NCBI GenBank assembly: GCA_000310025.1
Contig: FN649751.1
Location: 1,386,532 to 1,450,531 of the forward strand
Length of the DNA stretch: 64,000 nucleotides
Origin: Ectocarpus siliculosus
Lineage: Eukaryota > Sar > Phaeophyceae > Ectocarpales > Ectocarpaceae
Reading direction: 5' to 3'
The notes below the pieces were generated by a model. It was not told the DNA's origin. It saw only the letters and a program-made list of their open reading frames with translations, and did not search any database. Below are positions 23,201 to 35,376 of this stretch, one piece after another; positions within the stretch are counted from its first letter, which is position 1; every line of letters starts with the position of its first letter. A program made the position numbers and the translations under genes.

Positions 23201-24454
23201 CCACACCCTGCCCATTTGGCACCCAAACCCATGAAGTCAAACTCCATCGGCAAGCGTAAATGACCCGCCGTCGCCTCCTGCCGAAACACGACCACAGCTT
23301 GCCAACGGCTCTACTACCGCCTTCCGCCGCAAAACCAAACAGAGGACGCGTCTGATTTTGGGCGGACCAGTGCACTCAACCCAGTCGGCCATCACGTTTT
23401 GTGTTCACGAAGGCATGGGTATAATCGATTGCCCGAAGAGCGAACAAGAGGTACAGGGAGGGAATCATCATCAACGCATGCCAGCGGACAGCCAGACACC
23501 CAAGCCCAGCCAAGAGAGAGAGAGAGAGAGAGATAACCAAGCCCTTTCGCGGTATGCGGTTCATCTCCTAGCGATACAACTCCATGGCGCAATGCGGATC
23601 CTGTCTTCCAACGCCCCCGCGCGCTTCCTGGTGCACCGCCGAAAAAAAACTCCCCTCCCCCTCCTCCCTATTACTACGCACACACACCCCTTCGTCTCCC
23701 CCCCCCTTGTCCCTTTCCTCTTTCAGCCATCTCCTTAACCCGTTGCTACTCTCCTTCTATTGTGCCAACTCGTGCATCGTTCATCCACCATTCTCTCCCC
23801 CAAAGACCCGCGCAGCGAACAAACACGCCTCTTAAGGCGTGGAACACCAGGGCCGGCTTGGCTAATTGAGTACCTCGACAATAACAATAACTAGCAATAA
23901 CAGTAACACCAACAACCACGCACGCTGTCCTTCAAAGGACAGACACCTCGCAGAGGGCAGCGATCCCCCCCCCCCCGCCCCGCCCCAGTTCGCTTGAGAA
24001 TCTGCGGCGATCTCGCCGACTCGGGGACATAGCTAAGCGTCACATCACCCCCCCCCGTCATTTTGCGAGGGGGTGGGCCGGGTTGGTGACATGTTGCGAC
24101 AACGACAACGAGGGGATGATACCTTCACCCCCTCATCCCACTCGCCACCGCCCGCCCGTCCGTCCCCAAAACAATCTCAAAACCAAGACTTTACTATATG
24201 GTACGTCTTCGTTTCACCACCTGACCTGACCTGACCTGACCTGACCACGGATGGATGAAACAATCGAAAGGAGGAATACGTGGGACTCTGCAGCAGCCAA
24301 GCAGACTACATACAATAGTCTGGTCCTCGTTTGGGCTTCGGGAGGGCGGAATCACAAAAAAAAGCATTCGCGGGCCAGGGTTCGGAGAACGAGCGCTACT
24401 AAGGTCATATCACCTCTCGATTGTGCTAAGCGCGCCCGCCCGTGTCCAATCACG
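20203..24454. other. Spacer between the R2 coiled-coil gene and topoisomerase I
   Basis: R2 counterpart of 6251-10532, with the same direct repeat (about 21048-21390), simple repeats and lack of recognisable genes. The 3' end of the topoisomerase transcript must lie in the right part. Confidence 0.5.
24221..24245 (+). repeat. CTGAC pentanucleotide repeat, 5 units (R2)
   Basis: Five perfect units about 210 bases beyond the topoisomerase stop codon, on its 3' side. Confidence 0.9.
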
Positions 24455-27400
24455 TCACGCGTCAAAGTCACTGTCGCCATCCTCTTCCTCCTCCTCCTCC
24501 TCCTCCTCATCATCTTCTATCGTCGGTCTACGCGGCTTCTTCGACACGCTTCCACCGCCCCCCCCACTGCCTCGCCTCTTCTTGCCCGACGAGGACGCTT
24601 CGTCATCATCATCATCATCATCGTCGCTGCTTTCCTCCCCCTCCTCTTCCCCGGACGACGACTCGCTGCCGCTCTCCTCTTCTCCACTGCTACCGCTCTC
24701 CTCTTCCCCGCTGCTGCCGCTACCGCTCTCTTCCTCCCCGCTGCTGCTCTCCTCCTCGCCGCTGCCGCTGCTGCTACCGCTCTCTTCTTCCCCGCTGCTG
24801 CTGCTGCTGTTGTTGTTGTCGTCATCGTCGTCTTCGACCTTCTTCGCCTTACCCTTACCCTTCACCTCCGGATTTTTCGGCGATGCTGCAGACGCAGACG
24901 CAGCAGCAGCGGCCGGTTTCTTCGCAGCGGTAGCGGCAGCAGCAGCAGCAGTCTTGGGGGGTGTCTTAGCCGTGGCGGTAGCAGCAGCGGCATCGGCCTT
25001 CTTCTTGCCGCCGCCCGGGGGGCGAGGAACGTCCAACACGCTCTGTTTGGAGTTGTAGAGAGTCTCGTACGAGAAGTTCCAGTCAGGGGGCACGTTCATC
25101 GCCCACACGAACTTGTTCTGCAGAGTCTTCGCGAACACCTGTTACATGCATTCGAATCGGATGGAAATGGGGGGTTATCCGACTTGCCGAACGAGGGGGG
25201 GGGGGTGGTGGCAACGGAACGCCCTACAGCCAACGCGGGGAAACTTTTCCGCGTCTGCCGCAACTCTGAAAATCAATGCAAGGTGATGGAGGCATGTTTG
25301 AAACAAGGAAAAAGCGGTGCGCGTCAGGCACCAAACGATACGTCGTGTTAGGCGTCGAACCAGTCTCTCGTTCTCGTGTGCCTAAAACAGTGCAGCCGTG
25401 ACAGGTATCTACACTATCCACACTCCCTCTTGCCGTAGCCTCCCGCAGTTGCAGGATAAGGTACATGCCATGACCACAACATTGCGTGGCCGTTCTTGCC
25501 GAGATGACTTCAGTTCGATAAGGAGCGCAATAAGAACAAAAATACAGCCACAACGGCCAAACAGAGGTCGGGAGAGTTTCCTCATTGATCACCTCCAACC
25601 GAACAGCTTCCAACCCGACGTCTACAGCAGTACACCCTGGGCAAGCACGGCACGCCGGCATGGGCAAGGCTTGCTTACGCGAGGCGAAAACCAACCCCAC
25701 TTGCCTTTTCCACAGGGACCTCGTGACGCTTGCACCATGCCACGCTCACGCGAGGGTCCATGTAGTTGATCTTGGACGTGCTCAGCGATACCTCCTTGTT
25801 GTCGTCACGATCCCGGATGACGATCTGTACCCCCCCCAAACAAAAATCGACCAAAACAAAACAGGCATGAAAAAATGGAGGGAAAAAAAAACACGCAACA
25901 CTACCAGTACCAAGGCAGAGCAGCACTATAACAGTACTTACCAAGTAGAAGTTTTCGCGAGTGGTTGGGAAACTGCGAGAGACACAAAGCACAGGGAGAG
26001 GGAGTGTCTTGACTCAAGCTACGACAACTATCGCCTGTGCCAAACACACCCAAGGTCGACAAGTGAAGCAGTGACACAACAAACACGAGACCATACTCGA
26101 CACACGTGTTGAAAAAAACGTGGAATTCCACTTCGAAACATTTCTTTCATTATTCGTGAACATGCTTCATGTCGACTCTCTTACCTCTCTCACGAACGAG
26201 CGGAACGCTTTTAGTCAAGCTTCCAGCTCTAGTTTCGCCGTGGACTCGCCAAAAACACCGAATGCTGGATGAAACCATGAGGGGATGACATGCACCACAG
26301 TGGAAAGAGCAACAGCAGCAGCGGCGGCCTTACCTGAAGCTTCTTGATCTTGTCGCCCCAACGTTTGATGCGCTCCTCCACACTCTCCGCGCTGGGGTTC
26401 TTGGCAAACAGGTGCATCGCCTCCTGCCTAGCCTGTTGCGCCGCTTTCCGTAAGGCCTTCGCAGTCTCGCCAGCCTTTGTCGCCGCCACCTAGTTAGGCA
26501 TCCGGTTGGGCGGTTGGGTGCACTGCTGTGTTGACGGACGGGCCTTGAAGTGAAACGTTTCTGTTTTGCCCCTTGCCCCGGGCAGCAAGTAAACTACTTG
26601 GTACCGTCCGTGTCAGCAAACAACCCGCCAACGTGTTGAACGAAACGAGGGGGGGGGGAATCCAACAGAAGCGGGCTCGCGGCGGGCGAGGGAGGGGAGG
26701 GGTAGTGCGATATTGCGGGACCCCCGGTTCAATAGCAGTACTGCAGAGAAGAGCATCTCCACCGCGGTGACTCACACAGTAGTCTACAGCAGAAATATTC
26801 AAAAACACGCCCGCATGTAACGCAATCGGCAACCACCACCTGCATGTGCAAGCAGGACTTCTGCGTGCTCGAAAACTGCCTTCGAGACAGAGCAGCATGG
26901 CTGCGAAAGAAGGCATGGACCAGAAACAACAAATCATCATCACCCTTCCACAGAAGACACATAAAAGTAAAAATAAACATGAACACGATATATAGGGTTC
27001 GCCATCACCATCTCAATAACAAGAACAGAAAACATGACCAACCAACAAGGATTCGATCGCCGTCCATCACCTTCTCTGCGTTGGTCTTCGCGTTGGCTTT
27101 GGCCTTCTTGGCCTTCTCGAGGGCCCTCACGGCACTTTCTTCCTGGGATTTGTCGTTCGACTTGAGCGGCACCGACCCCTTTCCGCTCTTGATGGTTCTC
27201 AGCATCTGCTTCAGCTCCTGCGAAGACAAAGATTAGTACGAGAATGGGAGGGAGGGAGGGAGGTACGAAGACGATCAACGAACGCAAGACGGCAACAAAC
27301 ATTAAAATACATTGGTTTCAATGACGGCAGCAGGACACAGGCCAGCTGGGAAGCAGACCTTACGTTCGGCGAAACAAGGACGACGCAACCCGTACATAAA

Positions 27401-30400
27401 AGTGATGAGCCAACACGTGCTTACTCTCCCACACAAAACGAACAACCATTAACACAGGTCTTCCCAAACATGGACCAACATACAACCTCTGTAGAAAAAA
27501 ACACAACCATCCGCGCGCAGACCTACAGCAGCTTCCTCAAAGAAAAAACCGTTGAGTAATGGGGAACAACCCCCCCCCCCCCTCCCCACCCCGTTGAAAA
27601 AATTCGTACGAACGCACCTGCTTCTGCTTGGTGAGCATCGCGAGGCGGTCGCGCTGCTTCTCGAGACCTTCCTTCTGCGCCGAGCTCACGGTCCTCTGGT
27701 GGTTGCACAGGATAGCCACCTCCCTGTTGGCTAGGTTGTATAGAGCGACCTGCATTGGGGCCGCGTTGTGGTTTGTGGTGTTTGTTACGGTGGCAGTAGT
27801 TCGACGGAAGCGTGAAACGTCCAAACATGAAAAAACGCCATTCTCTTAACGCGTTCCGTGTTGGTGCAACACAGGCCTCAACACCTCGCGGAAGCTACTT
27901 GAAAGGTAAGCTACGATTCATGTAGACAGCGTGAGGTTTGTGTTTGTTCTTGCCCCCGAAGGAGCAATCGATCGTAAAGCAGCATGCATACGTCACGTAA
28001 AGTCAATGCTACACAGCCATGCTCAAGCGGAGAGAGTGAAAAACACAAATGCAAAATACACACGCACAAGCACAACAAAAAAACATGGCGCTTTCGACAG
28101 TGTGTTGGCAGCATTGACGAATGTACTGTTGCATCTCCTGACAACAACGACACTAGAAACAAACACAGGACAGGTAAGCGCGGTCGGTACTGTTTATTCA
28201 GGACCTATACACACAAGGTTTGCACCGCGTGATAATCATCTTCCGTTTTCCTTTTTCACGAATGCTGCTGCAACAGACAGGAGCTTTACCCCACTTTAAT
28301 AGACTCGCCCCGGCTCCTCTATCCCTCTCAGTACCGAATCTCTCTCGTCTCTTTACCATACCAAAGGATTGGCACATTTACGTGGCCAACGGGTAAGCAC
28401 GGTTGACACCAAAAACAGAAACACACACCGCAGAAAACCAACATTGTGAAATCTATTCCCAAGCTGGTGCGTCCACATATACCACCCACAATAAAAACTG
28501 GGGTCCTAACCCTAATCCTACACAAGCACAATCGTACACACACCTTCTCCGCTACAGACAGCCCGGCGAGGGCGGCTTCTCCAGGAAGCTTCTGCTGTAG
28601 GGTGTCGGAGGCGTTGTAGGTACGGAACACCTTCGCCGTAAGGCCCGGCATGAGCGACTGAAGGTGCAGGTTGAGGATGCTGATGCAAGGTGGAGGTAAG
28701 GGGAACGGGCGGTGGTGGACGTCATGGACACGAAGGAGTGAAACACGAAAAATGTCTTGGGGCTTGCGAACCACACCCATCTACACACACCATAAAAAAA
28801 CTTCGTTTCTTTGTATATTCGCCCAGACGCAAAATTTAAAATTTAGAGGGTTGGGATGAGGTCCTCGACGGGGCCCTCCACGTTTCCTGGAGTGGTGCTT
28901 TCTCGCCCCGCTCTATCCCCCATCTTGGATGCCGCAGACCATACCTTCCCGTATACGCTTTGACCGTACAAGGCGGCGTCACCCAGAAAAAACCTTCCTC
29001 TGCGGGGATGCTTGCCCGCCTGCCTACCTTTTCGGTCTCGGCAAAGGTTCAGCAATCCTTACCCTTCCCCATTTCACATAACAAAGACAACGGTGGTGGT
29101 GGCAGCGAGTGATCGGTATTGATCGCTAGCTGGACGTGTCACTTGCGTGGGCGATATTACATTCCGCCCACGATTAACCGGTTCAATGGGGGTGTTCGAG
29201 TGGAACATAACATGCAACTAACCGCTACTGCTGTATGTATCAACAGCAAGTTTCACCTCGGGTCCAGGTAGTCGAAGACTTCTTCGGACTGGCGCTTGCC
29301 CTTGCAGAACGCCTGCAGGTTCTTGAACACCCGCCGGCCGACATCGCCGTACCTGGGGTTCGACCGAAAATGATTATTGCAACACGAGTCCGATAAAAGA
29401 AAAAAAAAAAAGTGAGCAAGAGAGGACGCAAAGAGAGGTTAGACGGGTACAGCAGACATAGCACCTGCGGAAGAAACGAGCCACTTTTTTCGCTCCTCCT
29501 CCCCCTCCTAGAAAAATTGGTCCGCTCAACGAAGTAGAGTGCCTCGAAATCACGAGGGAACAACAAACATGCAGCCTGACTTACTCCAACCCCAAGCCTC
29601 CCTCCCCCTCCCCCACAAGGCCCAACCCACCTGTCGAAGTCGATAGTCTCCTTGAAGAGCATGGAGTCCTTACCCAGGAACTCGAGGTCGATCTCGTTGT
29701 TCGTGGCGTGGAAGGTAAGGTGCTCCGTCCGGAGGGAGCAGCAGCCAACGGTGTCCGCCTCGTCCTGGCCCTTCTCGCCGCCCACACGGAGGGCCAGCTT
29801 GTCGATGATCCACACCGCGGTCGCGATCTGAGGGAGGGAGGGAGGGAGGGAGCGGAACGATCAAGAGGTCGTTCGGTTAAAGCAGTCGAAACGTCTCAAG
29901 CATGGCATGACTTTCCCGTGTGTGTCTCGTTGCCAAGGTTCGACAGCGCTGACGAGTGCATCGGTCGAGATAATTCAGCCTTTTTCGTTCTTGTTTGGTT
30001 CTTGTGTGTGTGTGTCAACTCTGACCCGTATATCGCCCCCACACCGACATTCAGCTCGTGCGCCATCTGTTATCATGACAGCGATACAACACTTCAGCAC
30101 TGGGCTCATACTCTCAATTGCGTACGTCAGCTCGCTGGTTCGCACCAACAGCCGCAACAACGCCGGAGGGAGGAGATAGGCGTGCACGTGCATACATATC
30201 TCACACCCACAATAATTCCAGTCACATCGACCGTTGATCGTCTCTCCTGCGAAATCACGAAACGCTAGCACCAGCATCAACAACGGATACCGACAACAAC
30301 CATCAGAAACAAACAGCACATCCAAAAAAAGCACACAATAACCAAGCAAACACCACCACACAGAGATAATTAGAGAGAGGGGGGGGAAGAGATATACTGG

Positions 30401-33400
30401 TAGAGACCTGCTTGGTGCGTCTGTCGGAGCTGCTGAGCTTCTTGACGTAGTCCGTCCGGATCCTCTCGATGAAGCCCTTGAGCTTCATGGCCTTGTCGTA
30501 CTTGGCCATGTCGCTCTTGCCCTTGAACGACGAGCTGGCAGCCAGCATCATGTACTTCGTGCCCGCTAGCAGGCCGTCCCACTTGGACAGCCACGTTGCC
30601 TGACAAAAAAAAAAAAATGTCATCAAGCATGCAGCAATATGTAACAAGAGAAAAAAAAAGACGTCATCGAGCATGTAGATGATGCGACAAAATATACTGT
30701 TTTTTCGTATCGGGCTGCACGGTTAGAACCCTCTGGAAGAGGGAGGTGCCAAGCCGCCCGGATGTACCTTATATAGTCATGCTGGTCCGGCTTACTGGTT
30801 AGCGGCTATGTATACCTCACGTGTAAAACTCCCGTCTTCGGGAGGCTATATCTTTCTGTTCACCACGGAAATCAAGCATCGTTGTTCACTTCAGCTCCCA
30901 ACAGTCCGAACTCGACGGGTACATGCGATACCTCTCCACGAGTCGTTTCGGTCGCGTTGCAATCTCCGCCAACACCAAAACCAGCATGCCCTCATTCACC
31001 AACAACTTCTCTCTCTAATATAAATAGTACTGTTGCAGGTTGCCTGGGTCGAGCTCCTTACGCATGCTTCCTCCGTTTCACCCCACCTCATCTCGTTCCT
31101 CTCTACGACGAAACACCAGAAGCAACAACTACGAAACAGCCCGCCCTCCCATGAGACAGGATAGGAAAAACACCCTTTTGGCAAAGGAAAGATTGGCCAT
31201 CGGTGATCGGTTCTCCTCTCAAGGACGCGTTGGTGAACGACCTATGTAACAGCGAAGGCATGCCACACATGAGTACCCCCCTCCCCTAATGGTGATGCGA
31301 GGGCCTGGTCCGGGGACAACCCGCCGTGCTTCGTCCCGTCCCGGCTTTGAAGGGATGCGAGGTCAATGGTCTAATAACAACGGCATGCACGGCAATGAGT
31401 ACACCCCCCATCCCCCCCCTAATGTCACCTCTCTACAAAATTTCTTACCGACGGGTTGTGCTGCACGGACTGCCAGGCGTACCCGGGCATGTTACACCGC
31501 GGGACGCAAACCCCCTCTGCGCAATTGATGGCGATGTCGGAGGCCGTCACCCGCGCCTTGAGCTTGCCCGTCTTGGGGTGCTCCCCTCGCCCCCGGAACA
31601 GGCCGGGAGGCTCGACGTTGTAGTTGCCCACCTTCTCCAGGTGGCCGTCAACGATGGCGTAGCTGTACTTGTGCTGCGACGACGGAACAGAGCGGGCAGC
31701 AGTGGACACAACGGATGACTTGAGGGAAAAATCTGTAGAATTCCTATGCCTTCCGTGAGGTGACGAATAGCTGTGTCCCACTGACAAAAAAAATAATGAG
31801 GCTTGGGCGGGATGTTCGTAGAAGTTTGGCCTTCCGGGAAACCATGGCTATGGGGGAAACTTGACCTTAGGGGTAAAGATCGTGGCTGGCCCCGCTGGAG
31901 CTGCCTAGACTATTGACAGCACGCACTAACATACCGCCTGAAACATGTCACAAAACAAGTTGGGTACGGGCGCGCGCACTGCATTACTATCAAGGAAAAG
32001 GCTGTCGCGTTTTTCATCGCGCACTGACCACGAGCTCCTCCTTGACAGTCTTGGCAGCGGCCTTCTCCCCGTCGGTGGCGGCTAGCTTGATCTGCTTGGT
32101 GATGTCCAGGTGGGCGCGGATGGCCGAGAAGTCGAGCAGCTTGAAGTCCTTGATGACGTGCCCCTTCCCTAGGACCGCCTTCCGTAGGTCCAAGAGACGA
32201 GAACATGAGACGAAAACAACGAAACAAAGAAGGGCATGGCAATCAAGACAGGGTCGTCCGCGTCTCTAAAGGGGGCATGCCCGAGCCTCAACCGCAAAGA
32301 TATTGCTGAATGAACACGGACAGCTATATATTCTTAGTCCCCAGCCCCCCGGATGGCAAGAAAAGAAACACCGCTGCACCAGGCCTGGGCGAGACGAACG
32401 AGCTCCTATCCTGCCGACACGAACGTGAAGCGTGCCGACACTGTTCCATCGCTCTCATGGCATGCGCATGAAAACAGCACACCGAGGGAAAAAAAACAAG
32501 TATTTTCTTTGCGACGAACGGAACGAAGGAGACCCCCTCTGTGCACGGAGGTCCTTTGTCTCCGTCATGATCCACGTCGTCGCAAATGAAGTGTCCTTGG
32601 CTCACCTTAAAGTCTGTGAAAAAGTTTTTGTTGAACACCTTGCCCTGCTCCGCCAGCTGAGGGCCGTCAAGGGGCATCTGCATCACCGCATCATATCAAA
32701 TCACGTTTAACCGCGGTAAGAGGTGGTGAAGCTCGGGGGAGGCGGTCGCCAGTTCATGCATGCACACACTGTGCATATGTGTTTCAATTAATAGCATCGA
32801 GGGCTAACCGGCTGATCAATGAGAAAAAAGTGTGTGTTGCGTTCGTCTGTCGGTTCTTGTGATTATCATCAAGCCAAAAGCGCGTACTGTCAGCTACACT
32901 GCTACCATCCGCGGCACCCCCTGCGCCATCTTCAAATTCAGCACAACGAAGTGAAAGGCGACAAACGCGCAAGGCCGAAACTCTGGCAACTTCCTGCCGC
33001 TAACTCAATCAAGAAGTCCACGTCTCCCTATCGTAGCTACTCACAGGGCACCGCTCTGCACGACGCTCCATCCGAGTTTTCATGCAGGGTACAAGGGTGT
33101 TCTTTGTGCTTGGAAGGCGTCTGTGGCAGCAGCCTTTCCCTTGTCTTCAACAGACAATCAAGTGAAATGGGAAACGGGGAAACCAGCACAACTGCCATCC
33201 CCCACCCCACGGGTCTACATGTTGTACTTACGCTGGCGTAGAAAGTCGCGACTTCTTCCTGCTGGGTCGTCAGGTGCACCTCCTTGCCGTCATATTTGAG
33301 CTTGACACCGTGCGGCTTGTACTCCGGGGCGAAGTGGGCGCCGTTGTGCTCGAGCGAGTCCCACTGCTTGCCGGGCTCGTGCGCGGGCTCCTCCCACCAC

Positions 33401-35376
33401 ATGTAGACCTTCATCGCCTTCTCGATCTTCTCCGCGCGAGTAGTCATCTCCTTGAACCCCTTCGGCGCCTTGTCCTTCGCCTGCGCCTTGGGTCGCGGCG
33501 GCGGCGCCCGCGACTGGCTGGCGGCGCCTCGGCGGCCGCTGGGCTCTGCCTTGACCTTGGCCTTGGCCTTGGCGGAAGAAGAAGAGCCTTGCGTGTTCCG
33601 CCGCTTCTTTTCGCGCGCCTCCTCCTTGATCCTCCTCTCCTCCTCCTCCTGCAGCTTGCGTTTCCTGGCGACCTTGGCCGGGTCCCTGGTGAAGTCCTCC
33701 GGCCGCTTTTTCTTGGGCGGCTTGTGCTCGAAGTCGTCGTCGTCGTCGTACTCGTGCTTTCTGTTGTCACGGCGCATGCTGCTGCTGCCGCTGCTGCCGC
33801 CGCCGGCCTTGCTGCTGCTGCTACTGCCAGCCTCCGAGGGCCGGGGAGAAGACGAGGACGAGACGACCTTCTTCTTGTTGCCGCTGCCGGTTGAGGAGGG
33901 GGCCCGCTGCGATAGGCCCTCTCGCTTCGGGATCGTGAAGGCTGGCTTCAAGGACCCGCCGCCGCTCTTCGTGCCGTTCTTGGAGCCACCAATCTTGTTG
34001 GGGACTATGTTGTTGGCGCTGCCCTTGCTGCCGGCGATCCCGCTAGAGCCGGCACCGGGTGCCTTAGGCTTCTTCATCATCAACGCGATCGGAGTGTCGT
34101 CATCCTCGTCCTCGTCGTCGTGATTGCCTCCGCTTGCCGGGTGCTTTGAAGATCCCGCCGGCGAGCCAAGCCCCGCTGTCGCCCCCCCTCCTCCCTTGCT
34201 AGGCGGCCCCGCGACAATCTTCCTCTTCTCCGTGTGCTGTCGGTCTCCGGAGTGCGAAGAAGAACTGCCGTTCATCCCGCTTGCCTTTTTGGCACCAGCC
34301 AGGCTACCGTTGCCCCCGCCGCCGCCGCGGCCGCCGCCGCCTGCACCGACCGGCGACGCCGCGGCAGGACGTGGCTTGTGGCTGGGCGGGGGGTCGTTGT
34401 CGTCGTCGTCATCGTCGTCGTCCTCGATGACTCGTCTCTTTTTTTGCTGCTGGCTGCCGCTGCTCGCGGACTCCGGCCGTTGCCCATTAGACTCGCCGCT
34501 GGGCACCGAGCGGTTGGCGGTGTTGGAAACAATCAAGTGTGGCAGCCGGGGGGGGGAGCGTTCGGATCGGAGATAGCGGTGAAGGGCGACCGTTTGGAAA
34601 AAAAGGTACAACTCGCGAGTTTGGTTGGTGCTACGGCGCGGGTGCCGAGGGCTGGTACCAGTCGTGCACCTTATCGCCAGGTTGCAGAAAAAACACACAA
34701 CAGCGAAAACAAAACAACGAGTCGTCGTGCGGAGTACAAAGCAACTCCAACTACTACCGCTGACAACTCGGTACGTCGGAGACCATGTCAATAAATAGTA
34801 GCCGGGCGAACATCCTGGCCTCCAACAAAGAATGTCAATGCTGCTGCTGTCCACGCAGAACAACTTTTGAGCCGCAATTCACCATCAGGGATCACTAGGC
34901 AAGACGATGCTCGTGCTGTAAGATGTGCGGGCGAACGAAAGGGAAAAACCGACAAGCGTTTGTTGTCCGGGGGGGTGTTATCATCCATCGATTGCCCTTG
35001 AATCGTCATGAGCTCGCAAACGGGGGAAAATGCTTTGGCAGCAACCTCGAACTCCACACTGCTGTACTGTACTTATGGGCAGATTCGCCACAACGGTTCA
35101 TGGGGACACAAGAGGGGACATGATCCCTGCTGCTGCTGCGTGGGGTAGGACAGAGGCGAAGGGCAACAGGAACGAATCATCCACACCATCATCACCGACA
35201 GAAAACCCCCCTACGGCAAAATCGAGAGGTATGTAAATGTAGCACCTGGCATCCGCCGTGTGTCCGCCGACACCGCCATTGCTGGCCACAGAAGACGTCC
35301 TATCCCCATCCGCCTTCACGGGGGGTGGTGATGATGCCACCGGGTTCTCCGGCACCACAGGCGCCGCGGAGGACAT
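24455..35376 (-). CDS. TOP1: DNA topoisomerase I (type IB), 14 exons, complete
   Basis: Relaxes supercoiled nuclear DNA by transient nicking through a 3'-phosphotyrosine. Exons, high to low: 35376-35246, 34498-33232, 32677-32606, 32178-32029, 31673-31449, 30599-30408, 29827-29631, 29352-29257, 28679-28544, 27749-27618, 27217-27071, 26489-26334, 25824-25705, 25138-24455. All phases agree, giving 1234 residues. The first about 380 are low-complexity, acidic and lysine-rich with nuclear-localisation-like KKKRP. The core begins at [17 protein letters not shown] is typical. Catalytic residues, by comparison with the human enzyme: Arg693 (DKLALR), Lys732 (FLGKD), Arg796 (KVFRTYNAS), His839 (LCNHQR), Tyr988 (SKINYMDPR, codon 25764-25762). 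A linker precedes the tyrosine exon. After FVWAMN an extra tail of about 215 residues follows: Ala/Lys-rich, then Ser/Glu/Asp-rich. The human protein (765 residues) ends soon after the tyrosine domain. Intron 13 uses a GC donor. The start rests on exon 1 matching exon 2 in phase; an intron-1 read-through start at 34863 is less likely. Confidence 0.93.
29832..29850 (+). repeat. GGGA repeat beside a topoisomerase splice acceptor
   Basis: GGGAGGGAGGGAGGGAGGG on the plus strand. On the coding strand it is a CCCT repeat ending one base before the CAG acceptor of exon 7, so it serves as the polypyrimidine tract of intron 6. Five G-triplets could form a G-quadruplex in the non-coding strand. A similar tract (about 27246-27262) lies near exon 11. 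Confidence 0.7.

Larger units (their letters stand above)
14003..27470 (+). repeat. Segmental duplication copy R2 (direct)
   Basis: This second direct copy of the 14-kb segment abuts R1 with only about ten bases between them. Its right end merges without a break into the intact topoisomerase I gene (exons 10 to 1 lie further right). This makes R2 the probable original locus and R1 the derived copy. R2 carries a longer CAG tract than R1 and a slightly shorter C-terminus in its coiled-coil gene. Confidence 0.92.

Noticed and set aside
24251-25351. Plus-strand open frame of 366 codons (and counterparts 10290-11345, 60792-61820 minus) rich in Leu, Ile, Ser
   Set aside because: It is the antisense of the acidic Ser/Glu/Asp tail of topoisomerase I; repeats of GAG/GAT/AGC give long stop-free frames on both strands.
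33274-34794. Several long plus-strand open frames of 120-220 codons
   Set aside because: Antisense of the low-complexity topoisomerase N-terminus. The minus frame has the domain match, splice sites and consistent phases.
34499-34863. N-terminal extension of topoisomerase starting at 34863
   Set aside because: The open frame runs through what is better read as intron 1: the exon at 35376-35246 joins at 34498 in the right phase and removes an unlikely Cys/Trp-rich leader.
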